This document shows positions 6,201-7,678 of a stretch of DNA of 7,678 nucleotides, piece after piece. The position numbers and the translations under genes are program-made. The notes beneath the pieces are model-generated. The model worked only from the letters and a program-made list of their open reading frames with translations. It had not been told where the DNA came from and searched no databases. The stretch lies in assembly GCA_028713595.1 (NCBI GenBank), contig JAQTNZ010000108.1:1-7678 (forward strand), given 5' to 3'. The DNA comes from Methylovulum sp. Its GTDB lineage: Bacteria > Pseudomonadota > Gammaproteobacteria > Methylococcales > Methylomonadaceae. Position 1 is the first letter of the stretch. Every line of letters starts with the position of its first letter.

Positions 6201-7435
6201 ACCCGTTGCAACAGCAAGGCGCTGACCGCCGCATACCAGGCATAGCCCAATTGTTGCGCTTTTTGGCAATGCTTGGCCAACTGCTCCATGATCGTACCGA
6301 TTTGGGTATGGCCGGCCATACTGTCAACATCAATCAGCCAGTAAATAATCAGGGCTTGGAACAAACGCTCGTAAGGGTAATTGCTGTGCTTAAAAAGCTG
6401 TGTGCACGATTCTAGCTTGGCTTTGGCCTGATAAACGTCAATCGCCTGATCCAACCGCGTATGGGCCAGATAAAACGGGTCATACGCGCCTTTGGACAAC
6501 ATCGGCAAATGTTGCTTTTTAAGATAGGCCAAGTTCTCGCCAGTTTGTGAGCGCAGCAATGCCAAACTGAAAAAATAGCCGTGCAAGCCATACAGGGTGA
6601 TATTGCGCTTGTTGGTCTCTTTTTTTAATTGCCGAAGCGCGGCGTTGAATAGCCTAATCGCTTCATCATTATGGTTGTGCAAAAAGTGGGCGGTCGCCAA
6701 TATTTTTAGGCCTTCGCTACTGCTATCGCCCGCCAACCACAGTTCGGCATCCTGAAAACTGCCGCGCAACAGCCGTTGTTCTATTAAGGTCTGGGCAATT
6801 TCAGGATGGCTGGGTTTATTGTCGCTAAACAATTGTTCCAGCAACTGATAAGGTTTTTGCACATCGCTAAATTCGCTGTAAGAACTGGCGACCAGATATT
6901 TTAAGGCCCCGTATTGCATCTGCACCGGCAGGCTGGTGAACCATTGCCCGTCAAAATCATTAAAAAAGACGCGGTTGATATGCTCGGCAAAATATTGCGG
7001 ATAACTGGAATGCAGGCGGTCAATGTTCGCCATGAACGCCACCACGCTGCCTTGATAGAGGAACAGGCGCAATTGTTTGACGATATGGGAGGCGATCACG
7101 CGATGCGACGGGTAATAACCGCTGTCGGCAATCAGTAAAGTCGCCAATTTTTTGAACCACGGCTGTTCGACCGCCATGCGCATCAAACCCTCGCTGCAAT
7201 CGGGATGGCAAGCCCAGCCATCGTTATTGGCAATAATCAGTTTGCTTTTATGCAACTTTTCTTTCAGCACCTTATCTATCAGGCGTACCGTCTTGTTATC
7301 AAAACCACCCGCTTTGCTTAACAGGCTCTGGAAACTCGGCTGGCTGACCGGCGCATAAATGACGGCCAAGGCCATCATAATCTCTTGTTCGGCAGGGGTG
7401 AGCGCATTAAACGTGGCAAGTAATTTTTTATTCAT
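3299..7435 (-). CDS. SNF2-family ATPase / DEAD-like helicase, 1378 aa
   Basis: This is a cytoplasmic ATP-driven DNA translocase of the bacterial SNF2/HepA-like superfamily 2 group. The C-terminal motor is complete: LRDYQREGFQW (922-932), Walker A DDMGLGKT (947-954, Lys953), Walker B DEAQ (1041-1044, the form usual in bacterial SNF2 proteins), TTGTPIEN (1068-1075), ALVFSQF (1228-1234), SLKAGGTGLNLT (1282-1293) and DQASDRAHRMGQ (1311-1322). Residues about 780-870 resemble the SNF2-associated domain usually found before this motor. Upstream lie a possible winged-helix segment (about 10-95), a long helical, solenoid-like part (about 100-450) and a mixed region (470-780). No zinc-binding SWIM pattern is visible. 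It has no frameshift and is longer than typical bacterial SNF2 proteins. The ATG at 7435 is the first start after an in-frame stop, but its ribosome binding site is poor: AAGGA lies 15 nt away. Family members take part in repair, polymerase recycling or defence; the specific role here is unknown. Confidence 0.93.
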   Translation of the reverse strand: MNKKLLATFNALTPAEQEIMMALAVIYAPVSQPSFQSLLSKAGGFDNKTVRLIDKVLKEKLHKSKLIIANNDGWACHPDCSEGLMRMAVEQPWFKKLATLLIADSGYYPSHRVIASHIVKQLRLFLYQGSVVAFMANIDRLHSSYPQYFAEHINRVFFNDFDGQWFTSLPVQMQYGALKYLVASSYSEFSDVQKPYQLLEQLFSDNKPSHPEIAQTLIEQRLLRGSFQDAELWLAGDSSSEGLKILATAHFLHNHNDEAIRLFNAALRQLKKETNKRNITLYGLHGYFFSLALLRSQTGENLAYLKKQHLPMLSKGAYDPFYLAHTRLDQAIDVYQAKAKLESCTQLFKHSNYPYERLFQALIIYWLIDVDSMAGHTQIGTIMEQLAKHCQKAQQLGYAWYAAVSALLLQRVHHQNADCQQIALFYANSPFGEIIDLLPKVSLWERALTALTQLSGQPVATAQPSQELRMVWSLSLEGDDVFLVPKEQRLSKNGQWSKGRPIALKKLYHDLSDYDYLTEQDRRICTKIAIDKESDYYGYYAKEIYELSVEGLLAAAGHPNVYWAGQEQSGKPVDIIVAEPQLLVKEEDANLRISLIPEIHRQRIIAPKTANHGLMLYVINNQHLQVAEILGKSGLVVPASARQQVIDSIASIASMLTVQSDIGGTSSHAIDMPADSRLHIHLQPVGQGIQIEVFVQPFISGGPLYKPASGGTTVLADIDGQQYQTTRDFNQENANVTRLFAECPGLYKDKELKWLLDDPEMALEVLLDLQALQEDFALLEWPKGKKIRLSREAGLSQAQFSIRKEQNWFSVDGDLVINDDQVFNMQRLMHLLNGSSSRFLKLEDGQIIALTRELRQRLDDLTGLGEAQDDKIRFHALAAPALDGITEGMTITASKPWKDQLKHLSDISDLNPQVPSTLQGELRDYQREGFQWMSRLAHWGAGACLADDMGLGKTVQALALILSRAPAGPTLILAPTSVCINWMEEAQRFSPTLNVQQFGHGDRQAMLDNAAEFDLVVCSYGLLQTEAERLGQVRWHTLVADEAQAIKNALTKRSKAAMTLQADFKLITTGTPIENHLGELWNLFNFINPGLLGSLTRFNERYAHAIENQQDHAVQQRLKKLLRPFILRRLKNDVLTELPPRTEVTLHIELSAEERALYEALRRNAMQAINEAKTQSGNQQLKVLAEIMKLRRACCNPRLVMEDSPISSSKLQAFEELVDELLDNRHKALVFSQFVGHLDLIRELLDKKGIAYHYLDGSTPVPQRKKAMNAFQAGDGDLFLISLKAGGTGLNLTAADYVIHMDPWWNPAVEDQASDRAHRMGQKRPVTIYRLVAKDTIEDKIVDLHKHKRDLANSLLEGGEVSGKMSVEDMMALISDID

Positions 7436-7561
7436 TTTGCTAAATCGTTAATCCTTAGGGTTAAAGCTGTCGCCATGGGGCTTATGGACAACCTAAAGAA
7501 GCCCAATAACCACATGATTTTAAAGTGATAAGCCTTTAGTTTATTTTTAAGGCCCAAGTGC

Positions 7562-7590
7562 TGGACATTCACCTGCCAGCTATCTATCAT
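7562..7590 (+). promoter_or_regulatory. sigma70-like promoter of the rightward gene
   Basis: TGGACA (7562-7567) and TATCAT (7585-7590) are spaced by exactly 17 bp and each matches consensus at 5 of 6. Transcription would start near 7597, giving a leader of about 70 nt before the ATG. The -35 overlaps a small inverted pair, GCTGG (7560-7564) and CCAGC (7576-7580), which might be an operator but is short enough to be chance. Confidence 0.6.
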
Positions 7591-7654
7591 GCTAGGTGCG
7601 GAACACGCAAGAGCCGTTGCCGCCCATGACAAACAATTATTTATCAGTTCAGAT

Positions 7655-7660
7655 GAGGAG
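7655..7660 (+). promoter_or_regulatory. ribosome binding site of the rightward gene
   Basis: GAGGAG lies 5 nt upstream of the ATG at 7666, a strong and well-spaced site that supports a real start just before the window ends. Confidence 0.75.
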
Positions 7661-7665
7661 TTTTT

Positions 7666-7678
7666 ATGTTAGAAAAAC
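7666..7678 (+). CDS. 5' end of an unidentified rightward gene (4 codons)
   Basis: ATG follows a strong ribosome binding site and a well-placed promoter. Only MLEK is visible, so no product can be named. It is divergent from the helicase gene. Confidence 0.6.

Larger units (their letters stand above)
7436..7665. other. divergent intergenic region
   Basis: This spacer separates the leftward helicase gene from a rightward gene starting at 7666. It contains one good rightward promoter (7562-7590). I could not find a convincing leftward promoter for the helicase. A weak 6-bp stem, GGGCTT (7478-7483) with AAGCCC (7499-7504), lies in what would be the helicase leader; its meaning is doubtful. Confidence 0.6.

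Noticed and set aside
7432..7632. Leftward 66-codon frame whose stop overlaps the helicase ATG (ATGA overlap)
   Set aside because: It starts with TTG, has no ribosome binding site, shows no recognisable protein character and crosses the rightward promoter. The overlap alone is not enough.
1..7678. CRISPR arrays, tRNA or rRNA genes
   Set aside because: I saw no regularly spaced repeats and no cloverleaf or ribosomal RNA-like sequence on either strand.

Overview
The window looks like an accessory spot in a bacterial chromosome, probably a gammaproteobacterium. That assignment is an inference from the style of the SNF2 protein and the IS1595-type element and is not tested. Base composition is a mosaic: the insertion sequence on the left is GC-rich, the central nuclease-like gene and its upstream spacer are AT-rich, and the large helicase gene is intermediate.

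Layout, left to right: (1) the first 12 codons of a minus-strand gene (1-37). (2) A decayed IS1595-family insertion sequence (125-1068) with about 25-bp inverted ends. Its transposase is a pseudogene, having lost the segment that should carry the third catalytic residue and changed frame. (3) A 577-aa AT-rich protein (1049-2782, minus) with a PD-(D/E)xK nuclease-type motif. The IS landed in its last codons, so its stop codon and final five residues now come from the IS end. The pre-insertion tail can be rebuilt from the far side of the IS. (4) A spacer of about 515 bp holding that gene's probable promoter and a 205-bp MITE-like element (2965-3169). The element has 19/20-bp inverted ends, a perfect 16-bp palindrome at its centre, and an exact 8-bp target duplication. 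(5) A 1378-aa SNF2-family ATPase (3299-7435, minus) with all the main helicase motifs at its C-terminus and about 900 residues of N-terminal region. (6) A divergent intergenic region with a good sigma70-type promoter, ribosome binding site and first codons of a rightward gene (7666 onward).

The SNF2 ATPase and the nuclease-like gene point the same way but are separated by the MITE-containing spacer, and the nuclease gene has its own likely promoter, so a single operon is unlikely. A joint role, for example in nucleic-acid defence, is only speculation. The best-supported novelties are the MITE-like element and the IS-mediated swap of the nuclease C-terminus.
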